64,000 nt of DNA from Endomychus coccineus (lineage: Eukaryota; Arthropoda; Insecta; Coleoptera; Endomychidae). Both the position numbers and the translations under genes were made by a program. Shown here in pieces: positions 1 to 11,652 of the stretch (its first letter is position 1; every line of letters starts with the position of its first letter). The stretch is from positions 136,617,726 through 136,681,725 of the forward strand of contig OY294067.1 in the NCBI GenBank assembly GCA_958510875.1. Direction: 5' to 3'. The notes under the pieces were generated by a model that did not search any database, had not been told where the DNA came from, and saw nothing but the letters and a program-made list of their open reading frames with translations.

Positions 1-188
1 ACGTTCTGATATCATCAGCCACTTCGAGGGTGGCGTAGCGATCGTGAGCGAGTAAATGTTCGTATATCGAAAGAGATGTGATGGGCACGTTGTCGTTAAT
101 TTGTTTGGTTTTTTCGCGTACACTTTTTTCAAACGATCCGACTCCAGAATCATAGTATACACGTTGGGTTGAATAAAGTTCATATACC
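1..188 (-). pseudogene. Viral ORF segment left of the Maverick insertion (runs off the window)
   Basis: This is viral sequence outside the transposon. Read leftwards, two frames are open from the insertion point to the window edge. One continues the frame of the interrupted gene at 18130-18400. The other begins at an ATG that would lie at 18137-18135, right at the target site, and looks more protein-like (balanced acidic and hydrophobic residues, no low complexity). I cannot choose between them without the sequence to the left. The product is not recognised. The Maverick at 189-18129 separates this segment from its 5' part. Confidence 0.5.
183..188. repeat. Target site duplication, left copy (tatacc)
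   Basis: The six bases tatacc directly precede the left Maverick terminus (agtaggc...). The same six bases directly follow the right terminus at 18130-18135. A 6-bp duplication next to 5'-AG termini is the known signature of Polinton/Maverick integration. Confidence 0.93.
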
Positions 189-1685
189 AGTAGGCAATGC
201 GGCACCTTGGGCGGCCCAGACAGAGAGCCTTATCAGATGTAGGCAACCAGTAGCGCATGCGCGGTACAGTTGGGTAGATGGTGTGACCTCTAGGGTGTGG
301 TCGTCTCTGACCTCTAGGGTGTCTGACCTTCTGCTAGGGTTTTGTGGTAATCAACCTGTATACAAGGTCTCACGAATCAGCTTGTAGGGTTGGGGCATAT
401 ACAAGGTCTCACAGCAGAGCGTGAGGGAGAATTTCAGCGTAAACATATTCTCTGACAAAAGATACGAGATAGTCGAGAGTCTGTGAATGAAAATAAACTT
501 AATTCAACTCATCATTCTATAGTAACAATTGCGGTTAAACGGGTAAATCATATCTGTTTGAAACACAACGCGTTAAATTATTATTAAAATGAAATAATTC
601 AATTTATCGTTGTTAAATGGATAAATCATATCTGTTTGTGAAACATATAGTAAGATTGCAACGCGTTAGAAACCGCAAATATTTATATGATAATGTTAAT
701 ATTTACCAGGCTCGGACCCAGGCATTTACCAGGCTCGGACCCCGACATTTGTTTCTCCACGCTTCAAAAATTTCCACGATTGTAGATATATATGCCAGGC
801 CGATAGAACAACATGTTATTAATCATTCTATGCTACCTCGCAATCCAAGGCGAACGAATATCTAGAGCACAAAGCAGCTCATGTGATCGAGGTTAGCGAT
901 CAGCGTGACGAAAACGACATGAAAAACGATAAAACGACATGAAAAACGATAAAACGACATGAAAAACGATAAAACGACATGAAAAAACGACCAAAACGAC
1001 ATGAAAAACGACCAAAACGACATAAAAACGACCAAAACGACATAAAAAACGACCAAAACGACATAAAAAACGACCAAAACGACATGAAAAACGATAAAAA
1101 CGATTCGAAGACGAAAGCGTGACGAAAACGACTCGGAAGCGTGACGAAAGCGTGACGAAAGCGTGACGAAAGCGTGACGAAAGCGTGACGAAAGCGTGAC
1201 GAAGGCGTGACGAAAGCGTGACGAACGCGTGACGAAGGCGTGAAGAAAGCGTGACGAAAGCGTGACGAAAGCGTGACGAAAGCGTGACCAAAACGACTCG
1301 AAAGCGTGTGGATCGTACAAGGCGTGTGGCAGCCCAACGAGTTAGTAACATATAGCTCACATAATATTATATCAGGACCACCTTTTTGCATGATCTACAA
1401 AATTTTAGACTTATACCTAACCCTTAAGCTAGATTATAAAATACATCATAGAAAATATACAATTTTCCAGTATACCCTCTCTCTCACAGAGGTGAATTAC
1501 TTGTTTGTGAGATACCATTGAATATAATCACTGGATGTAAGCAGAGGTTAGTGTATATGTTTCATTTTTTACATATAGTAATTATTATTGATTTCTATTC
1601 ACATGTAGTTATTATTATTGATATCTATCCACATGTAGCTATTATTATTGATATTTACATATAGTTACAATATACCTATTTCATA
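189..1685 (+). repeat. Maverick left terminal inverted repeat
   Basis: It pairs with the reverse complement of 17024-18129. Positions 189-865 match 18129-17453 without gaps. Further in, the homology continues to a tract ending ...acaatatacctatttcat, but it is interrupted by a minisatellite (about 900-1300) that is long here and short in the right copy. Conversely, the right copy holds about 100 bp (around 17185-17290) that is absent here. Confidence 0.9.
900..1305. repeat. Two-part minisatellite inside the left TIR
   Basis: Positions about 905-1095 hold roughly ten units of a 17-21-bp repeat (aaaacgacatgaaaaacgat and variants). Positions about 1130-1300 hold about sixteen units of an 11-bp repeat (gaaagcgtgac). 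The right TIR keeps only about two of the first type (17370-17412) and essentially none of the second. The long open frames read through this array on the minus strand are low-complexity products of the repeat and are not called as genes. Confidence 0.88.
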
Positions 1686-4600
1686 TAATATTATATCATA
1701 GGAAATAACCTGAATAGTCTGAACATAAGCGTTTTAACATTTAGTTGAATATCTGTGAGCATTTATGAGATATATAGGTGACAAGAGATTATGGTTTGAG
1801 GTCCATCAGTTCGGTGGAAGAACTCTACTCAATAAGTAAACGAACGATCCTTGTATATTTGTTAAATATATATTACGCTATAGAATTATTATTATCGTAA
1901 ACGACGGTGTGTCTTATTTCATTTATGAAACATACGATAATTATATTTAACCGATTATAAATTGTACCCGCGATAAAAACGGCTGGATAGATAAATTATA
2001 TCAAACTCCGTTCCTCAGCAAACCAACGGTTTCCGCTCAAAACCGTGTGAACGGATTTGCATAGACGCGTGGGTCTAAAAGGCTGAAGACTTCATTTCTC
2101 AAGATCCACCAGGGCCTTAAACATGTGTTTGTGTATGTGTTCGAAGGTAAGCACTCTTTTGATATTTTTTTTTATCCTATTGTTATAATGAATCTAAAAG
2201 AAGTTGGGCGATAGATAGTATGAAGGTAGAAATATTTTTGAATTCTCAGAATATGTTTGGCGGTAAAAAATATGAAAAATATTCAATGTTAAGATTTGTT
2301 CCAACCTTTTGAAATATGTACAGATAGGTGTGAGCCGAAAAACAGAGCTTCCAACTCCATGAAAATATAACTACAGTTTAAAAAAGGGGTCTGAATATTA
2401 TTCTGAATTTGAACATGTTTAAAAAAGAACATCACCATATAATTTTCTACTTGCATGTAACATCATTCTGAAAACATGATTTTGGCTCTAGTTAAAACAA
2501 ATTTCCAGGGGTTACAATTGTAAAATTACCGCCAGGATAAAAATTTTCTTGAAATCCTCATTCCAGGTTTTTGGTTTTAAAATGAATGGCTCTCCAACGA
2601 ATTACTACAGTTATCATATAATTATCCATTAGTAAAAACCCAATGTGAATACTTCAACTATTTTAGCACCCTAAGGAATAAGTATAAAAGAGTTACTACA
2701 AGCTGATAAAAAAATATTCGTAATCACCTATATACTTCCAGAGATTAGCAGCGTGTCTTTGATTTAAATCATTAAATTTAACCCGCTGTATAAGATAAAA
2801 TATAATTTTAGAAAATTATTAATTCCATCTAGAGAGCCGGAATAAAATTGCAAGCAGTAGAAATATTTAGGTCAAAAAAATACAGAACGAATTTTCAACG
2901 AATTACAGCATATATACTCATACCTATATTGATAGGTAAATTATTCGAAATCCCCATTTGAACACATTTCTTATAATTATCACAGTTAACCACACATGAG
3001 TTAGTAATATAAAAACTTCAACTATTTTATCATTCACAGGGTAAATGGTAATATAAAGAATTAAATTTTCTATTTGGACACATTTTCTTATAATTATCAT
3101 ATATATTTCTCACTATATGAACATATATATTTCCAAGATTAGTAGAGGTTTGTTTTAAATTATTCAATTTAGAAATTATTTAATTAATATTTCCAGAGAT
3201 TAGAAATTATTTAATTAGTAGAGACGTGTTTTAAATTATTCAATTAGTAGAGGCTTGTTTTAAATTATTCAATTTAGAAATTAATATCATCTAGAGAGTC
3301 GGAATAAATCGCAGATGCTAGAAATATTTAGGCCAAAAATAGAGGTAAAAGAGCTTCACCATATGTTAGTGAACGAATTTCCAATGAATTACAGCATATA
3401 TACTCATACCTATAATGATAGGTAAATTATTCGAAATTCCCATTTGAACACATTTCTTATAATTATCACAGTTAACCACACATGAGTTAGTAATATAAAA
3501 ACTTCAACTATTTTATCATTCACAGGGTAAATGGTAATATAAAGAATTAAATTTCCTATTTGAACACATTTCTTATAATTATCATATATATTTCTCACTA
3601 TATGAACATATATATTTTCAAGATTAGTAGAGGTTTGTTTTAAATTATTCAATTTAGAAATTATTTAATTAATATTTCCAGAGATTAGAAATTATTTAAT
3701 TAGTAGAGGTTTGTTTCAAATTATTCAATTTAGAAATTATTTAATGAGTAGAGACTTGTTTTAAATTATTCAATTTAGAAATTAATATCATCTAGAGAGT
3801 CGGAATAAATCGCAGATGCTAGAAATATTTAGGCCATAAATAGAGATTAAAGAGCTTTACCATATGTTAGTGAATGAATTTTAACGAATTACAGCATATA
3901 TACCTATATTGATAGGTTAATTATTCGAAATCCCCATTTGAACACAGTTTCTTATATTTTTTCCTCATTATATATATGTATATATTGAACCTCCTACATA
4001 CGGAGCCCTGTTTTAAATTATTAAATTTGATCCCGAATATATATTACTTCAGGTTTATAAGTTAAAAATGTATACTTTTAGAAATATATATATTCATATT
4101 TATATTTACTTATATTAAGTTTATAAGTTAAGAATATGTAATTTTTAGAAAATATTTACAAATTAGTCTATTCTTTGTGTGTTTCATATATATTTTTCCC
4201 CATATCATAACAGGGCTACAGGGTGAATTGATGAAGTCACGTTTGAGTATGGAGAGAGATGGAATAAATTATGCCTAGTAGGAATATTTAGAACAAAGGT
4301 GAAAAAATTATTCTAAAAGCTACACTATATGTGTTTTGATGAATTAGTAATATAAAAACGATTAAGACGTTCAAATTTCACGCTGAATATAAGATCAAAT
4401 GTGAATTTTTTAGTCTAAAAGTATTTTTGTAATATAAGACCCCTAAATTTCATAAATGTGAAAATACCACACTCTCCACAGATGAATTAGTAATATAAAA
4501 CAAATGTGAAGACTTCATCTACAGGTATTTTGATAGGGAAAAAGTAAATTATCAAAAAAAATTCCTGCTTGAGTACTAGTTCTTATATTTTACCCCGTAA

Positions 4601-5375
4601 TTATTCTGAAGCTATTTCACCGAGTCCTGAGATTAGTATTGTCTTGTTATAAATTATTCAACCATTTTGAAGTTTAATTATTTATATCATCTTATATAGG
4701 CCGCTCCAGCAGCGATCCGAGCACTACACCAGAGGGACGCTCAACATCAGGAGGGATAGTCAAGCACCCCTAGGGTGAGTGCTTTTTCTGAACAAATTAA
4801 AATATTCTGAAACGTAATTTATAGGATTATCATTTTATAATCAATGTTTGATATATAGAAAAACCTTCTTTTCCACCGCTTTTTTTTTCTAAACAAATTA
4901 AAATATTCTGAAACTTAATTTATAGAATTATCATTTTATAATCAATGTTTGATATATAGAAAAACCTTCTTTTCCCCGCCACCCAAGAGGTAAAAGGTTA
5001 TGGCGCGTTTTTTTTCAAGTGGTTTCGCCTTTAGCCCTAATCCACTATATAGAAATGTTTGAATCATCCTTTTCTCACCCACTATTGGGTCTTTTTTTAT
5101 TGCCTCTTTTGTAATTTTTGAATATTGGGTCTTTTTGATATGTTTTGTTGCCTCTTTTATTTTAAACATTGGGTCTTTTTTTTATTGCCTCTTTTTATAC
5201 TTATACAATAGGATGGCAAAACGATGATTCAAGACATACCTATTAGCTCAAAGTAAATGAAAAAAACGTTTCAGCGTGTGTGTAATATCCTTTCACTGCT
5301 AATGTATTTGAAACAATTCTATATTTATTGTAAAAAAGACATTTCTATATATATACAGAATCAAAAATATATTGA
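1686..5375. other. AT-rich Maverick interior without a recognised gene
   Basis: No credible coding region longer than about 90 codons is visible. The stretch holds a tandem duplication with a period of about 490 bp (see 2900-3960) and a duplicated block of about 100 bp at 4785-4880 and 4890-4985. One non-AT-rich island of about 70 bp (4699-4770) is bracketed by an acceptor-like ttatatag and a donor-like ggtgagtg. A donor-like aaggtaagc lies at about 2145. These could be small exons of a spliced gene, but I have no protein evidence. Confidence 0.55.
2900..3960 (+). repeat. Tandem repeat, period about 490 bp
   Basis: The segment beginning attacagcatatatactcat (about 2902) recurs at about 3388 and, shortened, at about 3888. 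Each copy is followed by the same run of sequence (cccatttgaacacatttctt, then gttaaccacacatgagttag in the first two). Two copies are nearly full length and the third is truncated. Confidence 0.8.
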
Positions 5376-5387
5376 GTGTATGTACAG

Positions 5388-8300
5388 CTAAACCTTTATT
5401 CTTTTATATCCATATGGATAAGATGTATTTTCGTTAGGAAAGAAGCGCTTCAGAGATACAGGTTTGTACTCTTTCCTGACATCAACAGAGATAACTTCGT
5501 GTTCTTTCGTGCGCCGAATTTGACGGGAGGTTATATATACAGGCTCGGACTTATCCAGTATCATTTTGACTATCGAGTCGAAATTCACAACCTTAGATGC
5601 TGCATAACTAAGGGATATACCCTTAACTTTACAAGTGTTTATATACTCTGCATTTGATGTGGACCAAACCTTGTAGGCGTAGTTTTTGGGGCCACCCGAG
5701 GCAAAAGCCTCAATATATGAGCCAGGCCCATAGGATTCTAACTCATCGGTCATTTCTCCTAGAAACGACCCTGTGGGTGGTTCCCACTCACCCTCTCTCG
5801 AAACGTAGATGATTGAATCTGTATCAAAATACAGGACTCTTTTCTCCAGTTTTTCCAAATAACTGTACAATTTCAGGCGAGCTTGGGCTGTTACGAAGGC
5901 CGCTATAACCACATTTACTGTGGAAAGTGGTGAAAAAACCTCCTCTCGCTCTTCGTAATTTACTATGAGGGTCTCCTCATTAACAGGTACCACTGTGTTA
6001 ACCACAAATGATGGCGAAGTGAGCAGGTTGAATAACTCTGCTGGCTGATTGATAATTTTGGTTTTGGGCTGGTTTTCTCTCTGACCAAACTTACCCCAAA
6101 AAGAATTTAGCATCAACTTAGCTAAACAACGTAGTCCTGGGTTATTTACAATGTTGGGGAACTCTAGTATCACATCTTCACGTAGAAGGTACTCTTCGAT
6201 GTAACGATCTTTTTCGGCTTGACTACAACAATTACCAGGCCAACCCGAGGATTCCTGTTTTATTTTGATGAATTTATTCATCATTCCGGTGAATAAGCCT
6301 GTTACGTTCTCGCCATACTGTGTGGTGTCATACACCCAGATTTCATGGATTTTCTGGATGACGTAACCCTTTTCTAGGGCCTTAATTACCTCATCCAGAA
6401 TCCATGTGCCAGTTAATGATCTCTCAGTCTCATTGTGAGTACATGGCTCTTTACTCAGCTTCTCCCCACACAGTCGGCAAAGAACAAACATCAATTTATC
6501 GTTCATTTTCAGAGGCAATACCGGAAGATAAAGATCTCTCGGGGGCAGAATCGAGCATTTTATCAAGCCCGAAGTTTCATGTAAATTGAGGGTGCTACAT
6601 TCCTCATCTACATACACCTTGGGGTGTCCTATAGGAAATTTCCCATATTTACACACCCAGGGATACAGCGAGCAGACATCAAGATACTTGATTTTCTCTC
6701 CCTCACGACATACATAATGCTCCACAGTGTTACCAGTCCTACCACCAAAGAATGCATCTCTAGGGTTTAGGGGGAGAACGGAAAGAAGGGGATGATTTTC
6801 CGTATACTCTTTAATCTCTCCTGAGATTAGATTTTTGCGGAACTCACACTCCCACATCTGAATTATCTCATACCCAAATGAGCGAATTCTGTCATTTTTA
6901 GCTAGTGTAGATTCATAGCGTGTGTTGAATGTTTCTGAGGGATTATCACTCAAAGGTTTATCACGCTGTTCTTTGAAACATCGGGAGCAGCCGTGGTAGT
7001 AACAGCCTTGAAATTCGAACACCTGATTAGTTTCCGGACACCACCCATCAACTTTCACACCTGCAACGACAGCCTCACGATGTTTTGCAGCATGCTGAAT
7101 ATCAATACCTCTTTGCTTTTCCTCCCACAACAACCACTGTATTGCTATTTTGGATTGAATATCCTTAGCACGATACCCATTTTTTGGTATGATACCAATG
7201 GTGTTTGGTTTGAGGAAATTTCGACGGAATACTTTATTACACGCACTGGCTATAGTGCATGCTTCGGTGAATGGGCAAACGTTAGTCTCCGTCAACATCT
7301 GTTGACGAAATTTCAGACAGGACCGAGCCAAAATCTGCACATCTGATATGCAGTAGGCCACGATCTCCCGCTGAAAATTAAAAGTATAATTATCATTCAC
7401 CTGGGCTGTATGCCAGGATATTAATTTTTCACGATCTTCGGGTTTCATATTGTCCGGGTCGTAATATTCAACTGAAGGGATGGGACCTTCATAATTCTGA
7501 TTTTCCATACGATTGAACAAATGCGGAAAGTACCCCTTTTTCAATTCAGTAAAGCCGAAAGCCTTAGGTAATTTTGATAGAGCCATGGGGAAATAATTCA
7601 AAGAATCTAAAAATTTTACGTTTCCCACCACCATAGAAATCAATTTGGTGCCACGCATAATCAGCTCAGGTTTTAAATTGGTTTTTGTCAAAATATAATT
7701 TAGAATGAACTGATGATCAAATCCGCCCCCATTATGAGCCATAACGATTACTTTTTTAAAAATTTTACGGTGATTCATTATATATTCCATCAGTCTCTCT
7801 ATGGGATTCTTTTGGAGTACCTGCAGCCTTACACAGCATTTCGAACAAACACGAATGTCATCTGCCATATCGATACATACATCACAGCATTGTCTGAAGA
7901 CACATAGATTCGGCTCGTGCAATAGAGAGCCATCAGGTAAAACTTTTTCCTGACGTGTCTCTAGATCGTAAAACAGGAATAGCAGATCGTCACACTTAGG
8001 TTTACCAGTGTCTGGCTGAATGAAACATAAGTGATCAGCGGGTACATGTTTGTTACAGATTTTACAGAAAATCTCTCCACAGAAATGCTCACGACCAGCT
8101 CTGATTGTTTTCAGGCATAAAGAGCACAGCTTGAGACTTTCGCAGACAGTACCTTTACCTGCAGACCCCTGCTTTTTATGCTTTTCAAAGCATGTGGGGC
8201 CCTTGAAGCTCCGTAAGCAATCCGTACATTTCTGCTTCTTTGCCTCAGGGCAGGATGGGGCCTGCTGACATCCTGAGCATGTACCACCACATCTGTGATC

Positions 8301-9134
8301 ACGCTTATGATCATAGGGCATGTGACACTCGTCGCAGAAATAATCGCAGCAAAAAGCAGCTGTGAGAGAGGTAATAACGTTGTAATGACCATCGTTGAAA
8401 AGTAAATTCAATGAGGGGCCATGACCGTAGCCTTTGAAAATGACGTCACGACCTTTTGTGCCATACTGGTACACAACGATTTTATAGGCAGAGAGGTGGG
8501 CTTGGAACTGTTGCAGCTCCGGTATCCCACAGCCTTCCTCGGGTATAATCACACCCGACTCCGAAATTAACTCGATGGCATGTTCCCTCTGCATTTTCCC
8601 CCGATCCCTACGTATTTTCACAAGCTCTGGATCTTTTTCCGTATAAGCAATAGCTACAGCTAGGGCCCGAGGTAGGCAGAGATTATCTTTATTATTTATC
8701 GTGATAATACCTTTGCGATGGGCACATTCTTCGTCGAATGTATTGTAGTTAGTGCCCCGGCCTTTACCTACAGCCATTCTTATCGATGTTACGCCCAAAC
8801 AAAAGGTCTCTGTATTAAGTCCACAAGAATTAGACTGATAAATTGAAGAAATCCGGGCCCATATTTCGTCTACACTAACCTCGCTAGCTGCCTTGAAATC
8901 AACCCAGCCAGGGCCACGAGCGAAGTCTTTCGAGCAGAATGTGAAACCCACCTGATCGGTAGGTCTCAAACCCTCTGTTCCTCGCTGAATTATGCCTGTC
9001 AGGGCATCTTTTATCCAGCTCACTGGTTCTCCAGAATGGGGTAGCTCACGAATTTTGAATTCAAGAGTACGCCCCTGTAATCCGAAGCGCTTTATTTTCC
9101 TCACGCTATCTTTAATTATTAAAAACTTCTCCAT
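5388..9134 (-). CDS. polB: Maverick protein-primed family B DNA polymerase (1248 aa)
   Basis: This is the replicative polymerase of the element, expected to replicate it from a terminal-protein primer. Visible in order: an OTU-like cysteine-protease-like N-terminal region (D150-x2-C153 in KDNLCLPRAL; H250 in GHYNVI); a cysteine-rich zinc-binding stretch (about 262-380); exonuclease motif I YDLE (about 389-392), motif II AHNGGGFD (about 466) and motif III YCISD (about 594); polymerase motif A DVCSLYP (about 819), motif B KLMLNSFWGK (about 1006) and motif C DTDS (about 1104). All catalytic aspartates are present and no stop or shift interrupts the frame. Length suits Maverick polymerases that carry an N-terminal extension. 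The OTU assignment is inference from motif spacing; the polymerase assignment is firm. Confidence 0.95.
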   Translation of the reverse strand: MEKFLIIKDSVRKIKRFGLQGRTLEFKIRELPHSGEPVSWIKDALTGIIQRGTEGLRPTDQVGFTFCSKDFARGPGWVDFKAASEVSVDEIWARISSIYQSNSCGLNTETFCLGVTSIRMAVGKGRGTNYNTFDEECAHRKGIITINNKDNLCLPRALAVAIAYTEKDPELVKIRRDRGKMQREHAIELISESGVIIPEEGCGIPELQQFQAHLSAYKIVVYQYGTKGRDVIFKGYGHGPSLNLLFNDGHYNVITSLTAAFCCDYFCDECHMPYDHKRDHRCGGTCSGCQQAPSCPEAKKQKCTDCLRSFKGPTCFEKHKKQGSAGKGTVCESLKLCSLCLKTIRAGREHFCGEIFCKICNKHVPADHLCFIQPDTGKPKCDDLLFLFYDLETRQEKVLPDGSLLHEPNLCVFRQCCDVCIDMADDIRVCSKCCVRLQVLQKNPIERLMEYIMNHRKIFKKVIVMAHNGGGFDHQFILNYILTKTNLKPELIMRGTKLISMVVGNVKFLDSLNYFPMALSKLPKAFGFTELKKGYFPHLFNRMENQNYEGPIPSVEYYDPDNMKPEDREKLISWHTAQVNDNYTFNFQREIVAYCISDVQILARSCLKFRQQMLTETNVCPFTEACTIASACNKVFRRNFLKPNTIGIIPKNGYRAKDIQSKIAIQWLLWEEKQRGIDIQHAAKHREAVVAGVKVDGWCPETNQVFEFQGCYYHGCSRCFKEQRDKPLSDNPSETFNTRYESTLAKNDRIRSFGYEIIQMWECEFRKNLISGEIKEYTENHPLLSVLPLNPRDAFFGGRTGNTVEHYVCREGEKIKYLDVCSLYPWVCKYGKFPIGHPKVYVDEECSTLNLHETSGLIKCSILPPRDLYLPVLPLKMNDKLMFVLCRLCGEKLSKEPCTHNETERSLTGTWILDEVIKALEKGYVIQKIHEIWVYDTTQYGENVTGLFTGMMNKFIKIKQESSGWPGNCCSQAEKDRYIEEYLLREDVILEFPNIVNNPGLRCLAKLMLNSFWGKFGQRENQPKTKIINQPAELFNLLTSPSFVVNTVVPVNEETLIVNYEEREEVFSPLSTVNVVIAAFVTAQARLKLYSYLEKLEKRVLYFDTDSIIYVSREGEWEPPTGSFLGEMTDELESYGPGSYIEAFASGGPKNYAYKVWSTSNAEYINTCKVKGISLSYAASKVVNFDSIVKMILDKSEPVYITSRQIRRTKEHEVISVDVRKEYKPVSLKRFFPNENTSYPYGYKRIKV

Positions 9135-9800
9135 TGAAAGTGTAAAACAATTGAAGCACTCGAATATATATGTATGATAGGAATTAGTCGTGAAAACAAC
9201 TGCAATTCAAAATGATAATTGAAGCGCTCAAATATGATAGGAATGTCTAATTACTTTAGTTGTAAAAACAACTGATAATAGAATCAAAAAATTATACAGA
9301 GCAGAATAAGAGAGAAAGGATACTCACATACGTCTGCACAGTAGAGATGTTACGATGATAATGAGCGAGGGTGCGACACGTGCCCCTATTTATAGGTGAC
9401 AACGCCCGGAAAGGAGATGATCTGATTGGTTATCATTTCGCAACATACGATCGTAGAGATGATTTGATTGGTTACCCCAAGGTCAATAGTTTTCGTGTCG
9501 AGACATGAAATAGATAAGAGCGTTACTAACTGAATTAGATAAGAGTAATTTTCATTTCAAATTGATATTAAGTTACCTCCAAGGTCAAAGGTTTTCATGT
9601 CGAAACAAGAAATAGATAAGAAAGGTGCAAAGTCCACTAACTGAATAAGATAAGAGTAATTTTCATTTCAAATTGATATTAAGTTACCTCCAAGGTCAAA
9701 AGTTTTCATGTCGAAACAAGGAAGGTGCAAAGTTCACTAACTGAAATAGATAAGAGTAATTTTCAAACCAGCATTCTAATAGCTTAAATTTTATTTTCAG
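9135..9800. other. Upstream region of the Maverick polymerase
   Basis: No gene is seen. A segment containing ttaagttacctccaaggtca is repeated at about 9470-9590 and 9620-9700, with neighbouring copies of gataagagtaattttcatttc. The leader probably holds the polymerase promoter; a tatttatagg tract on the plus strand near 9389 reads as a TATA-like box on the minus strand. Confidence 0.5.
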
Positions 9801-10467
9801 CTACCACACACCCCAGGGCAGCTAAAATCAAGGTAACTTACATTTTATTATTTATATATTAGGATTACGATCTGTGTTCATCACCTGTGTAATATACATA
9901 TTTAGGTTCTGATATCTGATCAAATGCATGAATTCCTGGGTCATCTTTTTAATATTCAAAAGCTCCAGCCCTGTTGTTTTACTCCAACTGTATGGTTTCA
10001 ATCGCTAAAATGAGTGGGGAAATTGTGGATGATGTATTGCTCATGTGAGGAAAATACCTATCTACTGTAGATTTCAATGATATTCAGAAGTACCAGCTAT
10101 ACTATCTTGTATATAAATGTATTCTCGCCACATAGAGCGAACATTAATTTGTCATTCATCTTCAGGGGCAGTACAGGTAGATAAAGATCTCTCAGCGGTA
10201 AAATTGTACATTTTATCAGCCCAGACGTTTCTTGTAAATCAAGTGTGCTACCTGCATAAATTTTGTTTCTCAAAAGACGCTATGGTAGAACTTTAACTTT
10301 GCTGGGGGTGAAGAAATTCGAGCCCATATCTCATCTACTGTAACCTCGCTAGCAGCCTTGAAATCAACCCTGATGTTTCATGTAAATCAAGTGAGATATC
10401 TGCATAAATTTTGTTTCTCAAAGACGCTATGGTAGAACTTTAACTTTGCTGGGTATTAATATTTTAT

Positions 10468-10862
10468 TCAATTTCTTCCAATGCAATCCCATGCCGGTTT
10501 AGTAGATAGCTGCATTGCCTTGTTTCTAGGAATGAACAGATGAAAAACACCTAAGCTGACAACCAGTAGGTGCTCATTAAATAACAGACTGATATTCAGA
10601 AGTTCCATAGTCTTACCGAACACTGCATTATTCATCAGTTTGAATAAGTTCTTCTCGAACTCATTCTTAGAAGCGGCCCTCAATCTAGTATTCAGATCTA
10701 TGTATGCTTTAAGTCATGGAGCTTGCTTAAATTTCAAGGCACGATGAATTTTAGATAGAATCAATCCGTTATCTATCGCCTGCTTAAGGCTGTGGTAATG
10801 GATAACGTACTTCTCCTTTGGATGAAGTGTTACCATCAATTTTGTAGGCATGATTAGATAGT
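10468..10862 (-). pseudogene. Fragment of a second, different Maverick-type DNA polymerase
   Basis: The minus strand encodes a recognisable piece of protein-primed polymerase, including [19 protein letters not shown], which is the motif B region of the polymerase type common in insect Mavericks and distinct from motif B of the intact copy. Upstream it includes [16 protein letters not shown]. An in-frame TGA stands where a tryptophan is expected (after KFKQAP). The similarity ends at the gatattcagaagttcc motif near 10591. A further piece, reading leftwards around 11850-11900 and 12000-12040, resembles the C-terminus of the same polymerase type. Confidence 0.75.
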
Positions 10863-11364
10863 TACATAAATTTTTTTGTTTCTAGACCTGAAGCTATATT
10901 TAGAGTGTTAACCGAACTTATTTTCGCCCCTGTTATACTGAACAATATTCAGAAGTTCCATTACATCACCATCTATCGAATTTATTGCTCAAATACATCG
11001 GCCAATAATAAAACATCGGTCTTCATATATGCTGAACTCGCTGGTATAGTCTTCGTAGGTGGGATTACATAGTTACATTTTTTTGTTTCTAGACCTGAAG
11101 CGATATTTAAATTTAGATTACAATCCTGCTGTTATACCCCAGTTCCTGCCTTATTACGAACGCAAGGCTCTTTGTTCATTTTCTCGCCACACAGCTGAGA
11201 ACGAACATCAGTTTATCGCTCATCTTCTTCGGTAACACAGGTAGATAAAGATGGTTGCATACATTTTTGTTTCTAGCTCTGAAACTATATTCAGAATATT
11301 GACCAAACTTATTTCCGCCCCTTGTTATGTACCAAAACAGTTATTTTTGAATATTTTCAAAGGC

Positions 11365-11652
11365 CTATATTACATTACACGACAAGTTCAAAGTATCCTT
11401 TGTTATATGTTTGGTAAAGATTCTAATGTACTTAGTGCAGAAACCTATCCACTTCGTTATTTCCTGAGAGGATTTTAACAAATACCCTTTTTTGATATTC
11501 AGAAGTTCCACTCTTATAGTTTGAACTTTGATTATCGTTTTTGAGACCCCATAGTTCTGCATTATCTCCGCAATTTCGGACTCATCATATCCAGCCTCTC
11601 TCAGTTCCTGAAGCTTCCTACTAACATCATCACCAGTACGAAGAACCTTCAT
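11365..11652 (-). pseudogene. Open-frame fragment with a helical N-terminal part
   Basis: The first about 40 residues (containing VSRKLQELREAGYDESEIAE) look like a real alpha-helical, possibly helix-turn-helix, segment. After the recurrent gatattcagaagttcc junction the frame runs into unrelated AT-rich sequence, so this is probably a truncated gene piece caught in the mosaic. Function unknown. Confidence 0.3.

Noticed and set aside
617..865. 82-codon open frame present identically in both Maverick TIRs (also 17453-17701)
   Set aside because: It lies wholly in the inverted repeat, includes an internal repeat (accaggctcggaccc twice) and has no recognisable domain. Identity follows from the TIR.
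862..1391. Three overlapping minus-strand frames of about 150-160 codons rich in S, R, F, V
   Set aside because: They are the three readings of the minisatellite; the periodic protein comes from the repeat.
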